Below, in pieces: positions 1 through 12,915 of a stretch of DNA of 64,000 nt. Numbering within the stretch: position 1 is the stretch's first letter; each line of letters starts with the position of its first letter. A program made the position numbers and the translations under genes. This stretch comes from Phoronis australis (lineage: Eukaryota; Phoronida; Phoronidae), in NCBI GenBank assembly GCA_002633005.1, contig NMRA01000012.1, forward strand, positions 306,760 to 370,759, read 5' to 3'. The notes beneath the pieces were generated by a model that was given only the letters and a program-made list of their open reading frames with translations, was not told the DNA's origin and ran no database searches.

Positions 1-275
1 TGGCGTAAATTAATTCTTAACGGTAGAAATTAATTATTCGAGCATAAATTAACTTTTAATGGCCTAAAGTAATTATTTGCGGCGTAAAGTAACTTTTAAT
101 GGCGTAAAGTAATTATTCACGTGCGTAATTTACGCACGTAAATTAATTATTTACCTGCGTAAATTACACACGTCAATTAATTTTAATTTACGCCGCAAAT
201 AATTACTTTACGTAGTAAAAGTTAATATACGCCGCAAATAATTAATGTACGCACGTAATTTACGTGCGTAACGTT
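1..275. repeat. Fold-back (inverted repeat) element, probably cut by the window edge
   Basis: AT-rich sequence made of short degenerate repeats such as GGCGTAAAGTAATTATT. The left half carries them in one orientation and the right half carries the reverse complement (AATAATTACTTTACG). A near-perfect palindrome, GTGCGTAATTTACGCAC, sits close to the centre at about 123-139. The result is a long imperfect hairpin. No coding capacity is seen. The left end may lie outside the window. The architecture matches the elements at 47342-47660 and 61436-61886, but the repeat units differ. Confidence 0.6.
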
Positions 276-3200
276 CACCATTTGGCCAGCGATGCGGCTC
301 GTTGTCTTTCGAAACTGATATTTCCGACGCCTGGTACTCTCTCTACCCACCCGTTAAATCGATTTTTACGCTACCTCTTGGAGTGCATCAGGGGCAAGAA
401 CTCACGGCACTTTTTGGGAAGGGTAGAGTTGGCAACATGGGATAATTTTTAATGCACTCGGGGAACACAAAATTGATCGAGGAAATAACTTTTAGCAATG
501 AACAAGACCCAGTGGCTGCGCCAGTACTATTAATCACAGTTGAAAGACAATTTTATTTTCAATTGTTTCGCCTTTGCCGACACATTTCGGCGATGGAATC
601 ATAAGTAACCTTACGTGTGACTGTGAAGGTCGCCACTGTGACGTTTTTTTATTATCTCGACATAAGTGTCATTGTTTAATATTTGCCGCACACCAATGGT
701 TTCTGCAAGGATAGATGCTTTTGTTTAAAAAACACGAACAAATTGCGAACCCATGTTTACTGGGAAATGGTTAAAGTTTCTAAGAGACGACAAACAAAAA
801 ACCATTTGACCTTGTTATGTAAAGAAAACTTAGAATGCCAATAAGCCACGAACCCGGAGGCTTCAGAAAGATCGAAAATCGGGGCGTAGGAATTTTGAGC
901 AGGAGGAACACCGGAACGGGAGAAAGTGAAAACAGGGAAAAAACTGATCATGAGAAACAATGGTATTCTATCTGAGAATAACAGAACAGGTGAACGTGAG
1001 GAGAATATAGGTACCCGCGGAAAATATCGCTATTGACCGGTCTAAAAAGGTATAACAAAACACTTTGAAGAAAATAGAAAAAATACCTTTGTTCTGAAAA
1101 CTGTTAAAATGATTTTTTACTATGTGGATGAAAATATGTTGCAAGTTTTTCAAGTTTATACTTTACGCCAGTTGTTTACTGGTTGTGGTAACAAGATTTA
1201 CCCAAATGACGTAATACCCAATACACATACAGTCATCAAAATTTCCCGGCAGTCTGATCGATTCCGGACACGTGCCCGTGCGAGTTTTCGGTGACGAACA
1301 ACTTCCTCTCTATTCAAAAATGCTTTTCTACAAAACGATCTTCAAAAGAAATGTTGTCATCGGAATTCTTTGGGAGAAAGTGTCGATATTGTTATCATTA
1401 TAAAACATAACGGGAACCTTTTTTATGTAATTCACAAAGACAGGTTCTTAATTAGTTTTTCAAACTTCTATCTAGGATAGCCGGTCAATGCTACATATTT
1501 TTGATTGTCCTGAGCCGCGGGTGTCTTGATGCTGCTGTTCTTCACGTGAACATGTTCTGAGGTTTTCTTGCTCAATTTGACATTTTGTCTATTTTACTGG
1601 TGACAGTGACGGATATATGGGGAAAAGGGGTGCAATTACCCCGGATGGCCCCTCCAAGAGAGGACCCGGCCCCCATTTAAAAAAGGCCTGCTAAAAGTAT
1701 ATCATTCAATGACGTGGCCCGATGGTCCTCCAAGAGGTGGCGGTGTACAGTTTCACCAAAACAGGAAAAAAAAGATTCACGGCCTTACTACGTCCCATCT
1801 CGTGTTTGTCGGAAATTGAAAGGACTCATAAATAGAGACAATGAAAAGTTTCGTGGCGGCTTTGAATCAACCGGTCCTCTTCTGGAACTAGGATACCTAA
1901 ACATGAAAAGATTATAATTTCAAAAACAGGACACAAATAACAATTGATGTTATCATCAGGGCTCCTCTTCGCCAAAGATCTAAAATGAAACCAAATAATT
2001 TCAAAAACTGGCTGGCCGGGCGGCAAACTAGAACGATAGATAATTCCGGCCTTCTTGGCTGCCGGGCAGAGACAGGTTCCCGGAGAAACGCAATTTTATA
2101 TTTCTTACAAGTCGTCTACTTGAATCAAAGAATCTGGATCAATTTTGGTTAGGAAAATATGTGCATAACAAAGTTTTTCGTTCAAATGTCATCCGGCTAA
2201 GGTCCTGCGTTTCAAATGCATGTAGACGATCTTGAATCTCACCGCCTGGAGTGTAATGACTGAACTTGAAGAAAAACGGGGGCTCAGTACTGAACAATAA
2301 TGTCTTGGCCAGAGTCCAGTACAGGTAGTTGACAAATGGTCTTTCTCAGATATTACATTTTTTTTCGCAGTGTCTTCTTCTCGGTTGCACGTGGTCGTAC
2401 GTTCTTGCTGGAAGTAATATACATAGATATGGTTCTAGATTCTAGTACCTCTTGGTACCGACGGCCAGGTCTCCGTGGTCTTACCCAGCCAGCGGATCAA
2501 CTTGGCAGAATGCGTGGGTCTCTTATTACCCTTCTTGTTTCCCTTTACTGTGCAATAGCCTATCGAATGTCATAAGACAACAGACTTTGATATGTATTTC
2601 AAAGTCATAACACTGATTCATTATTCAACAATGAATTAAGGCGCTGACTGGTTTTGGAGCACTCAAAATGCGGGGGTTAGAGCATTCCTTCCTATAGGTG
2701 GCGTTACCTTTTATTTCCAGTTAAGTTCCGGTTTACTTTTGATGGCATTTTGCTTATGATCATGTTGTATGATCCCCACTTTTCATTCTAAAAAATCAAA
2801 CCATGTGTTGAACGGACGTGAACTGTGATTTTGGTAAGTATTTCAATTGACCATTGGTACTAGAGGTTTCGTATTTAAACGTTTTGTAGGACTCAAAATT
2901 AGCTTAGGTCAATCCGTTAGTCCACATTCAGTCTAAAGTTTAGACTAAACTTTGTCTTGGAGTTCGAACTTTCTTTGAGTTTGACTGGTGAAAACGGTTT
3001 TATGTGCGAATAAGACGTCTGTTGAGAGCCTCCAGAGCTCTCCTCTTAGCACACCACTCGCCAAACCCGACATGGCAAAATTCCCAGGCTGCCAAACGAG
3101 AACAGAGGTTATAGCTTTCGGAAAAAGCCAAAAATGAAATAACAGGAATATCTCAAGTCAGTCAAGTGGAATGGAAACCTGGCAAATTCAGCAATTTTTT

Positions 3201-5644
3201 TGCTTGAACGGCAAATTAGGTGTGTCTCCCCATACTTGGCGATGACCAATTCCATCTTCAGGGGCCCAGTATCTTGCAAACAGGCTCACCTCCTGAGGCA
3301 GACAAATGCGATTGGGCCCTTCCGATTTTTGCCAAACTATTCTGGCTTGTGTCTGTTTACTCTGTAGTACTGTATTATGTCTTTTCAAGCTTTTGTGTCA
3401 CCTAGTAGCATACGGCCATCTTAAGGTGTTAAACTTTGAAAAGAACTCAGTCAAGGCATACCTCTTCTGTTTAAAACAGATGTCTTGCAGATATCTTCCA
3501 TTGATAAAGGAATTACCTTAGGTACAAGACAGATACACAAGACGATGCTTGTTCTTTCTGTCAGTTCAATCCATCTAAAAAACACCTTAACTTTTTGGAA
3601 AAAGATTTAACTAAAATAGTGGCACTTTAATTAAGCTCTTTGTCTTAGAGTTCTATCTATGGCTTTGAGGGATATTTGAAAAGCCCTGACCTGTGTTTAA
3701 AAATCTTGTCATGTTGAAAAGCATAAGGGCCAGATAGTGTACATCAATAACTGCGAGGTGAGCTGTTCTTAAGAGAAGTTACTATAGCTCTGCTCATAAC
3801 TCATGCATGCAGGTTACCTGCCCACAGAACAAAAAGCTCACTGATCTGTAACTCTCATAGTAAACAGTGCAAATATATACACATGGTTGGAGTTAGTCAA
3901 TGAGAGAGATTTATTGTTGTCTGGTGATGCAATAATTCGTTTTTCGTTGGATACTGAAGGTAATCGACTATGTATTTGTCTCAGCGCACCCGCATGCTGT
4001 GAGGATTTATGTTTACCATGTGAATGAAGTACAACAAGTGAGACATTTGCCTCGTGAGGCAAAATCCTCACAGTTCAACTTGCTGCAGACACTGAGTTCA
4101 TTTGCAGTAGAGGCACGTAGCTCTACATCTGTATTGGCCGTAAGACTTGTCTGCTTGTCATTTGGTGGGAAGACAAATGATGAAAATGATATTGCACAAT
4201 ACTGCTTTTTCTCATTAGTTTCCTGTATGTAGACATACTGTAATTACTGACTTTGTCAAAAAATAATGGCCATAATTTCATATTTCCACTGTTCAAGACA
4301 TAGTTGTCTTGCTGCAGATAATTGAAACTTTGCCAAATATTGTTTTGTGACATCTACACAGTACAAACCAAGCTTAATAAAAAACTAAAATTTTCATAAT
4401 CTTAGTTTTTCTTGTTAAATTTGCAAAAAATCATAATAGGCAGAGAATTACAGAAGTAAATGGCTTTTATTTAAATCATGGCTGATTATAGTTGTGTAGA
4501 TTTTCAGTTTGCATGAAGAATAATACATAAACAAGAGGTACTCTTAGTTTCATACTATAGAGAACTCTGCTTTTGCCTGTTTTTAAACTTTGGAGCCATG
4601 ATTTTTTACCCCATAATAACTATTTAATGTTTACAATGTCAGTCATCCCAGAACTAGTTGAAGGATATCGTCAACATTACTTTGGGCCAACGTAATGTTT
4701 ATATCAATTTAAAATCCCGTCATTTCTTTCTTGATTTTCTTTTTTGTTTGTAAAACTGTGAAAGTGATATGTATTTCACTGACCATATCTGATAAATTTT
4801 TTATATTTGTGGTTACCAGACATATGAAGCTTATGGTGTGTTTTGTCATTTCAAACTATGAACAAATGGTTACCATGAATAACCAGCTGCGATGTTATAG
4901 CAATTGTTTGGTTCAGGCAGTCTTTGGTCAGATTATTTCTGTTCGCATATCTCCAGTTTGTGTAGTGTTTATTCGAACCCCTTGGCTGTCACTGTTCAGT
5001 AGTTTGTTTCTCCACTTTGAAAGCCTGCGGCAGCATATTTTTTCATATTGTTTTATTTGGTGTGTTTCATCTCTTATGCTAGTGAGTACCTTTGTTCTTT
5101 CCTCTGTCAGAAAACCCCCTTTTAGGTTTTCTGTGATACTGTATTCTTCAACTGCATTCAGGTAGAAAACGTGGGAAAAGGAAACAACTTTGGCTGGAAT
5201 GCTCCACTTATAGCATGGGACTCATTACTTGTTTGTTTGTTATTCATGCCAAATGACTGCTAGCTATTGGTTGGCATTTGACCAACACTGGTAAGGGGGC
5301 GGCTCAGGGGGTGGCTCGGTTTATTTTTATGAGGACTTACTTATTTTCTGTCCCACTTCCATACACTGTCTACAGTTAGTTATTTATTTATTATAGTGAC
5401 AAGTACAATTATCAATTATTACCATACAATCCAGTTGATATGGATGTACCCAACCCTTTGGATTTGTCACCTTCAATATCCACATATATTGATGTAGTGG
5501 GGTATAGCGTCTCTTTTCTTCTGAAGTACACGGCACTTTCACAAATTTTGCCTATTGGCGACTGGCGAGGAAAGCTATGAAACATAAACTGAAGTTTTTC
5601 AATGTCACTCATATAATTAAAGTCTAAATTATGAGAAGCAACTT
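276..5644. other. No gene recognised
   Basis: Only short open frames occur. The longest, 144 codons at 4731-5165 (+), translates to a low-complexity F/S/V-rich peptide without a recognisable motif, as T-rich DNA would give. The stretch at about 280-460 is less AT-rich than its surroundings and could hold part of an unrecognised exon or promoter, but nothing supports that. The 5' non-coding exon(s) of the NDST gene could lie anywhere in the first 30 kb and cannot be picked out by eye. Confidence 0.5.
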
Positions 5645-6992
5645 TGGAGAGAAGATTGTTTCTCAGGTGGTTATACAATGGGCAGAAAAAATGAAATGTA
5701 ATTCATCTTCGATAAATTTAGGCTACAACAAGTACAAATTCTTTCATCAGCAGGAATATATTATATATGTGACACATGGCTGACACACTTCAAAACACTA
5801 CAATATTTGAGCCACAGTGTCCACTAAATGCAAGCCAAACCTCTGTTCTTTAATAGAACCCATGTTTAAAGTCCCATTTGCCCAGATTTAATTCATTGTC
5901 TTGCTATTCGTGACATTTAAAGCACACATGGCATGCCTGTAAATATGTTTATCATACCATGTGCAATTCATGTTACTTGATACTTGTGGAAAGAATTACT
6001 TCAGCAGAGATTTTGATTTTTGGTAGCATATATCTTGTAGATCTTCTATATCCTGGTTTTCAGCGACATGGGAAAACGGACAAAATTGCCGGAATCGAAC
6101 AGCATTAGAAGTTTTGAACATATTTTAGTTTTAGGTACTGTATCATGTATTCTATTATTTTTGTTTTTTTCATTGCCAAAAATTAAGAATATAATCATCA
6201 AATTCATTAACCAAGACCGATTGTGGTCATAAGTCAATTGACTATATCATTTGGCACAGGATGTGCTCTGGTACTTAAAACATTCCTGAAGATGTCAGTG
6301 TTCAACGAACATTGTATGTAACAAGGTATTAAAGTTAAGAAGAATGCCACCCGATTTAATTATTCTTTTTTACCGTCTGAATCGGTCTATATACGGTCGA
6401 TCTCACCTCACCGAAAGGTGTTGCGTTAACCTGTGAGGAAATTGAGAAACGACTCAGCGAGGTCAGTGGTTCTTCTGCAAAGTGAGTGCCGCTATGGAGT
6501 GATGTATCGTTCCTGCTTATGCGAACTGTGAAGCTACGAGGAAAGCACGTATATCGTTTTTTCAATTTACTCGAGAGCACACAATGCTTCGGAAGTGGTT
6601 CGTGGTAGTGAAGAATGGAAAGTACGCCGTAATACCAATTAAGTATGAGGCTGTGAAACGTCTCCGTGTCTGTGGCCAGCATTTCATCTACAGTTATTTC
6701 ACTGACAATCGAATGCCGGCTTACCAAAGAGCTCATGCCAGGGCAGAAGAAGAGACTGAGGAGGAAGTCATATGTTGTGCCTAGTGTGTTTACGTTCGGG
6801 AGGCAGGAGACAAAACAACGCGGATCGGTTGTTGCTCAGTTTTTGATTATGGAGAATTGTAGCTGGCCATGAAAACATAAACAATTACAATTAATTCAAG
6901 GCATGAGAACATAACGTTTTATATAACCTGTTTGATGACTTATTCGTTTGTCAGGCTTCTGTTTGGTCCTCTCGTAAGCAGACTTCTGTTTA
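5645..6992. repeat. Allelic duplicate, copy 1 (assembly redundancy)
   Basis: This 1,348-bp stretch is repeated at 6994-8342 with about two dozen single-base differences or 1-base indels, under 2 percent. The copies meet at a single N at 6993, and sequence beyond the second copy is unique. This looks like two haplotypes placed in tandem at a contig join rather than a biological duplication. It contains the THAP relic. Confidence 0.8.
6494..6815 (+). pseudogene. Decayed THAP-type zinc finger, allele 1
   Basis: A frame from the Cys codon at 6503 reads C-IVPAYAN-C, then aromatic residues (ISFFQFTREH), a conserved Trp (MLRKW) and the C-x2-H-F core RVCGQHF at 6668-6685. This matches the order of a THAP (C2CH) DNA-binding domain. 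An AVPxxF-like end (YVVPSVF) follows only in another frame at about 6770-6790, so a frameshift is implied. A stop codon (TGA, 6500-6502) lies between a possible ATG GAG start and the first Cys, and the spacing of the first Cys pair is not canonical. THAP domains occur in host proteins and in P-element/Kolobok-type transposases; too little remains to tell which. No transposase body is seen. Confidence 0.5.
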
Positions 6993-6993
6993 N
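6993..6993. other. Assembly gap (single N) joining two allelic copies
   Basis: One undefined base lies exactly where sequence restarts as a near-copy of 5645 onward. Order and spacing across it should not be trusted. Confidence 0.85.
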
Positions 6994-8342
6994 TGGAGAG
7001 AAGATTGTTTCTCAGGTGGTTATACAATGGGCAGAAAAAATGAAATGTAATTCATCTTCGATAAATTTAGGCTACAACAAGTACAAATTCTTTCATCAGC
7101 AGGAATATATTATATATGTGACACATGGCTGACACACTTCAAAACACTACAATATTTTAGCCACAGTGTCCACTAAATGCAAGCCAAACCTCTGTTCTTT
7201 AATAGAACCCATGTTTAAAGTCCCATTTGCCCAGATTTAATTCATTGTCTGGCTATTCGTAACATTTAAAGCACACATGGCATGCCTGTAAATATGTTTA
7301 TCATACCATGTGCAATTCATGTTACTTGATACTTGTGGAAAGAATTACTTCAGCAGAGATTTTGATTTTTGGTAGCATATATCTTGTAGATCTTCTATAC
7401 CCTGGTTTTCAGCAACATGGGAAAACGGACAAAATTGCCGGAATCGAACAGCATTAGAAGTTTTGAACATATTTTAGTTTTAGGTACTGTATCATGTATT
7501 CTATTATTTTTGTTTTTTTTCATTGCCAAAAATTAAGAATATAATCATCAAATTCATTAACCGAGACCGATTGTGGTCATAAGTCAATTGACTATATCAT
7601 TTGGCACAGGATGTGCTCTGGTACTTAAACATTCGTGAAGATGTCAGTGTTCAACGAACATTGTATGTAACAAGGTATTAAAGTTAAGGAGAATGCCACC
7701 CGATTTAATTAGTCTTTTTTACCGTCTTAATCGGTCTATATACGGTCGATCTCACCTCACCGAAAGGTGTTGCGTTAACCTGTGAGGAAATTGAGAAACG
7801 ACTCAGCGAGGTCAGTAGTTCTTCTGCAAAGTGAGTGCCGCTATGGAGTGATGTATCGTTCCTGCTTATGCGAACTATGAAGCTACGAGGAAAGCAGGTA
7901 TATCGTTTTTTCCAATTTACTCGAGAGCACACAATGCTTCGGAAGTGGTTCGTGGTAGTGAAAAATGGAAAGTACGCCGTAATACCAATTATGTATGAGG
8001 CTGTGAAACGTCTCCGTGTCTGTGGCCGGCATTTCGTCTACAGTTATTTCACTGACAATCGAATGCCGGCTTACCAAAGAGCTCATGCCAGGGCAGAAGA
8101 AGAGACTGAGGAGGAAGTCATCTGTTGTGCCTAGTGTGTTTGCGTTCGGGAGGCAGGAGACAAAACAACGCGGATCGGTTGTTGCTCAGTTTTTGATTAT
8201 GGAGAATTGTATCTGGCCATGAAAACATAAACAATTACAATTAATTCAAGGCATGAGAACATAACGTTTTATATAACCTGTTTGATGACTTATTCGTTTG
8301 TCAGGCTTCTGTTTGGTCCTCTCGTAAGCAGACTTCTGTTTA
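6994..8342. repeat. Allelic duplicate, copy 2 (assembly redundancy)
   Basis: Near-identical to 5645-6992. After its end the sequence continues into unique DNA, so this copy is joined to the true right flank. Confidence 0.8.
7843..8165 (+). pseudogene. Decayed THAP-type zinc finger, allele 2
   Basis: Counterpart of the relic at 6494-6815. It keeps the same TGA after ATG GAG. The second Cys of the first pair is changed to Tyr (TGT to TAT), and an extra C near 7912 puts the first Cys region out of frame with the Trp and RVCGRHF core. The longest frame therefore starts at 7835 and runs 99 codons. Extra damage on this allele supports absence of selection. Confidence 0.5.
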
Positions 8343-8661
8343 GATACGGTGCAAAATCAGGATGGTCCATGAGACACATCTACGGTTCTCCAAGAAGGGG
8401 TTTCACTTGCGGAATTTCGTGGCAGCAAACAGAAGCATCATTTGTTTCCATTATCCTGCAGTTAGCTCACTGACATCATGACAAATCATTCAAACAGTTT
8501 TCGGAACCATCCATATGTTCCATTGTCTGTATGCGGCACCTCTCTTGTATTTCTTGATCAGTGAATTCTGGTTCGAACTGATAGCTTGTGAAACCTAACG
8601 ATCGACCTGTGAAGTCTTCGTCGGATGAGCACTCATCTAAATCTGGATTACGAGTTGCCAC
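8290..8661 (-). pseudogene. Decayed P2RX7-intracellular-type cysteine-rich domain protein
   Basis: Reading leftward from an ATG at 8661, an acidic N-terminal segment contains SYQFEPEFT, resembling the Y-x-FEP motif that precedes the P2RX7 cytoplasmic cysteine-rich domain in many marine invertebrate proteins. After a break, a second segment at about 8459-8290 (-) reads CRIMETNDASVCCHEIP and then CLMDHPDFAPYLNRS. This fits the C-x2-M-x-T...S-x-CC-x-EI and C-I/L-x-x-HP-x-F pattern of that domain. An in-frame TAG at 8380-8382 and a TAA soon after break it, and the WC-x-CG portion is not found. The two segments may be former exons, since GCAG lies at their boundary. It converges on the THAP relic. 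Function is inferred from motif pattern only. Confidence 0.5.
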
Positions 8662-11600
8662 GGTTGACGTTTATTATTGTGCACTCTGTTTCAAAATGAA
8701 TTATTCTCACCCTAACCAATGCTTATTTAGAACTGAAACAAAGATGCAATAAACTAATTGACCGGGCATCTTCATACCGTGAATAATATGTTTACAAGGA
8801 AGTCACGCATTTCTAAAAATATGCGGGAATTTTCACCGCTTGTCCTTCTGATTGGCTTGTACCAGGATCAAAGAGAGTGCGGCACCGGAATCAGGTACAG
8901 CTGTGATGACCACATTGCACGATTTGAGCAAGACCCAATTTAATGTAATTACCCAACCATAAACTGTATTAAACATCTCTGACTGTACATAATGGCAAAT
9001 TTTCGAAATGCATTAACCATTAATTTTCGTTATGAACAAACACCATGGTGGCATTCAGCTGGAAAAAATACAACCAAGTACGTTTTTTGATTTTTAACAT
9101 TCGATGAACGAATAATCTAAAAACTACAACCATTCGGTACGCGCGTATTGATATACTTGGTAGATATACAAAGGCTGATCAGAGTTAACAATATCACATG
9201 GATTCATTTCTTAATATTTTTTCAATCTCGTTTAACCAGATTTTTTACCAGGAAACAGTTGTTGTGCCCACTTTTCATTTTTTTATTACTGACAAAGAGC
9301 TAGAATAGTTATATAGTCAGTGCCACTGAAATGGTCCAGAGATTCCAAATCTTCAGTTTGGTTATCACCATATTTGCACTTTTGTATATATTGTGTGATT
9401 TCTAATAAAGATTAAACTTTAATGACACGTGAAATGTTTAGTGTACCTGTACTGTGGTAAGTTTAGGTATGGGCTCACTTTGAACTTAACTAATTAAGTT
9501 TAGCTGGCGATCAAAATCTACCACTGTTTTGGTACTTCAAGTTTAAAACTTGGATAAAAAGTTATCAACCCGTTTCCGGTAAGAAAAAAAACAAGTGGGC
9601 AGAAGCATTAAAAATTAAATAAAGAAAACCAATATGAAACTTATCGTTCCTCTGGGAAGTGGCCCTTTGGGAAGATAAACACAAGTTAACCTACAAGTTA
9701 AAACTACTCTCCAGAGTTGCAGGCTATAACTCTGCAAATGTCAGAGAAAACCAAATTGGGGGTACTAACGACCACTGTTGTTAAGACAGTAATGCTAGCT
9801 ATTACCTTTCCACTTCATTAGCTCAGATCTACATCAATACAAAGGGCATGCTGAATAGGGATTGTAAAAGTTGTCTGGGGCTTAGGGAATCAGAGTGGTC
9901 ACCAGTGTAAGGGAGAAATTCTCCACATGTTGGCCTGTGGGCTGATGCTATGTCAGTGTTTGCTGACAAAAAGCTGTTGTGAAACAATATCTCGAATGTA
10001 TATCCTATGGTCAGATGTTAGGGGAATCTATTTAGATATTCATATACATTATTCGAATCATTGTTACTGTGCAATTGCCCGGACGGTTTTGCTGTGGAAG
10101 GGTAACCTGACTTCGCGGCCCCGGACGAGCTAGTAAGAAGATTTGCAGTTTTGCATCTAATGCACCAAAATAATCACGTGCACATTATTTCTTTGGGTCA
10201 CTAGTATAGTCTTTTCGTGACTGGAAGTTTAGTTTCTAACTTTGGCTGGTTTATGGTCCCGATGTCTTCAGGCCGGCCGCGACAGGCCTGATCAGGTTCC
10301 AAGCCACTGGCCGGGATAACAAGCGTTTTTGTGTGTTTAGAACTGAAAAAATCGCAAGTCTAAAATTACAACACACAGCTATGTTTTCCTGTCTGTATTT
10401 CACGGATGAATAATTCAAATTTATCACCGAACAGGGCCCAAAACTCCCGCGACCGACCCTTGGTAAATTGGCCTACCAAACTTTGTAGGCTACGGTACAA
10501 TACCTATAAATCTGTAACAGCGATATAAAACAATACATTTGTTCAATAACTCGATGTATTTGTAAGGGTTTTGCATCAAATTTTGTTGATTCATTGGTGT
10601 AAAACAATGAATTGAACCGATAAGCAGGACATCAGTAAGTGTGTTGTGAACTTCTGAACAGACTGTGTTTGAACCTCTGACGTCATTGGTTATTTTCAAC
10701 ACCTCCATCTGCCGTCATGTGTCAGGTAAAAGAATCGTACTTGCTGTTATCGAGTGGAACTACTCGATCTAAATTTATACAAAATAGGTTGCTTTTTTGG
10801 GTGGCATCTGAGCTGCAACATTAATGCAACAGAACTAGTAAGACTACTTCTACTACGGTCTTCCCTTGAGATTACAGAAAAAAGGAAATTGCTAATTTAC
10901 AAAATGGAAAAATGTAGTTTCAGGTTTGTTTGCTAAAACATATTTCTATTTATTTTTGAAAAATGGAAAATCAGGGTCGATTTATGTCTGAGTGTTTTCG
11001 CATAGAACTGTGTGTATTCTTATCTTTGGTTTCAGGAAGTGCATTACATTCATCTGTGCTTCTTGTCCGAGGACAAATCTTATCTCATTTGGTTGAAAGT
11101 ATGGCAAATGTCACCAATTTAAGGACACAATATGGCTGACTGCTAACACTTTATTTTCTCACTTTTTTAATAAAAGACGGTCTTGCCTCATCTCAGCCGA
11201 TCACCCAGATTATGTATCTTGCACCATGCGACAAATATCATAATGGCTCTATAGGATTACACTCGTGTGGTTTGCACTTCACTATGGACCAAATTTTATA
11301 AATTGTGTTTTTAATTTGGCACAGAGAAAAAGAAATTTCATCTAGATGTGTAACTGTTCATGAGTATTGTAGTTACGAACCTTCAAAATGTTACTACTGT
11401 AAAAGTCTAATGTAATGTTTTTGTAATGACTGTTGGATACAGCTAGGTTACTTGCACTAACATTCAAACCTTTAAAGGTGTGCCACTGTGCAGGTGTGGA
11501 TGGTGCTGTTGTTCTTCATACATGTTCAATAGTAGAGTTTTGTTTGCTCAATGAATTTTGTGGTAAAATTTTCCTGGCAGCTCATGGTACACTACACTGG

Positions 11601-12915
11601 CCCTTTATTTGATATGTGTAATGTGGGACTTGACTGAAGACTTCAAGTGTTAGGACTACGCTACTCGTTCCACTTGTTCTGTACTCTAGTCGTTCTGTAC
11701 TCTAGTCGTTCTGTACTCTAGTCGTAAGGTCCCTTCAGAGGAGGTAAATGCGCTAATGTACTTACTGCTGATCGGGGTATTCAGCACAATCGATGTCTTT
11801 TTCCTTAGAGCAATGTTCTCCTCTACATAAAATTCAGCAGTTCAATGTCGACAATTACAAAATATTCAGAAACCTGTGTTGTTGCTGTGACGGTGGTGCT
11901 GATGGGAGTGCTGGTGGGGGTGCTGGTGGGATGAGTTGTGTTTAATGGCCTAGGAACCAATACACTGAAGTGGTTCCAAATGTTCAAAATTTGTTTAAAA
12001 TAAATGACTTTAATTTCCTCATGGTTTTAAACTCAAACTGGAAGCAGGTATGCCAAGCTCCGCATAGCAAAATCCAAACTAGTAACTGCGACCAGTCAAA
12101 TCGGGTTTTGAAGGACACAGGATGGAAATAATAAATATGTATTCTGGAATTTTGATTGTTTTGCCACTGTCGAAAAGAGCATTGGTAAAAACTGCTTTCT
12201 TGCAACACTATTCTCAAGTCATAGTGTGTACACAACTTTAGTCATTCAGTGTGCAACAAGTATATCTCAATATTCCTTTAACATTTTACAAATTGATGTT
12301 TTCATGTAGATATACTTTGTTTTATTGTTCCATTAACTGTTAGGATGGTAATTTAGGTATATGAATTAAAAAAGTAAGTTTGGAGAAATAAAATTTAAGA
12401 AATTACAAATTGATATATTGTATTAGTGAACTTTGGTTTGATTTAGTAGACTGCTTGGCCTCTGAAATTGACCTTAGTACAAGGTTATCTCTAGTTATAG
12501 GGACATTTATCATTTAAGGATGTTTAATGTCAATAGTGTATTGCCATCTGCTGCAAACTTTTATTCATTTGTGTTCAATCCAGAGTGCCATTTGTGATTG
12601 CTTTTGTTGTTGAAACTTAAATTAGATTTTCATTTGCACTGGAGGCACAAGAATGGCATACCAAGTAGTCTGTCTGCTAGGGAAACACTCCTTTAACCAT
12701 TACCCTACCACTTGGAAATAAGTGCGGGTTAGTGCCAGGATAAAAACAAGTTTTACTTTTTTATTGAGTAAGGTTGATGTTTTGAACATCTCTATTGTTC
12801 TGATAAAATGGCATGTTGTGGGAGTCTATCCCAAAGTAAAACAGAGTTGTCCAACTGCACCCAACCTAGTTGGCGTCACATCACTACTTGATCATGTGGC
12901 TGGTTGGTGTTGTTG
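8662..12915. other. No gene recognised
   Basis: AT-rich DNA with only short, uncharacteristic open frames on both strands. No motif that I recognise. It holds a small 16-bp tandem repeat at 11677-11724. Confidence 0.5.
11677..11724. repeat. Three exact copies of a 16-bp unit
   Basis: TTCTGTACTCTAGTCG occurs three times in direct succession with no mismatch. This is a short tandem repeat, likely variable in length between individuals. Confidence 0.9.

Noticed and set aside
4731-5165. 144-codon plus frame, the longest in the left part
   Set aside because: Low-complexity F/S/V/L composition from T-rich DNA, no motif, no homologue recognised.
6356-6736. 126-codon minus frame, also present in the second allele in part
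   Set aside because: Antisense to the THAP relic, which explains the sequence better; the frame is shortened in the other allele.
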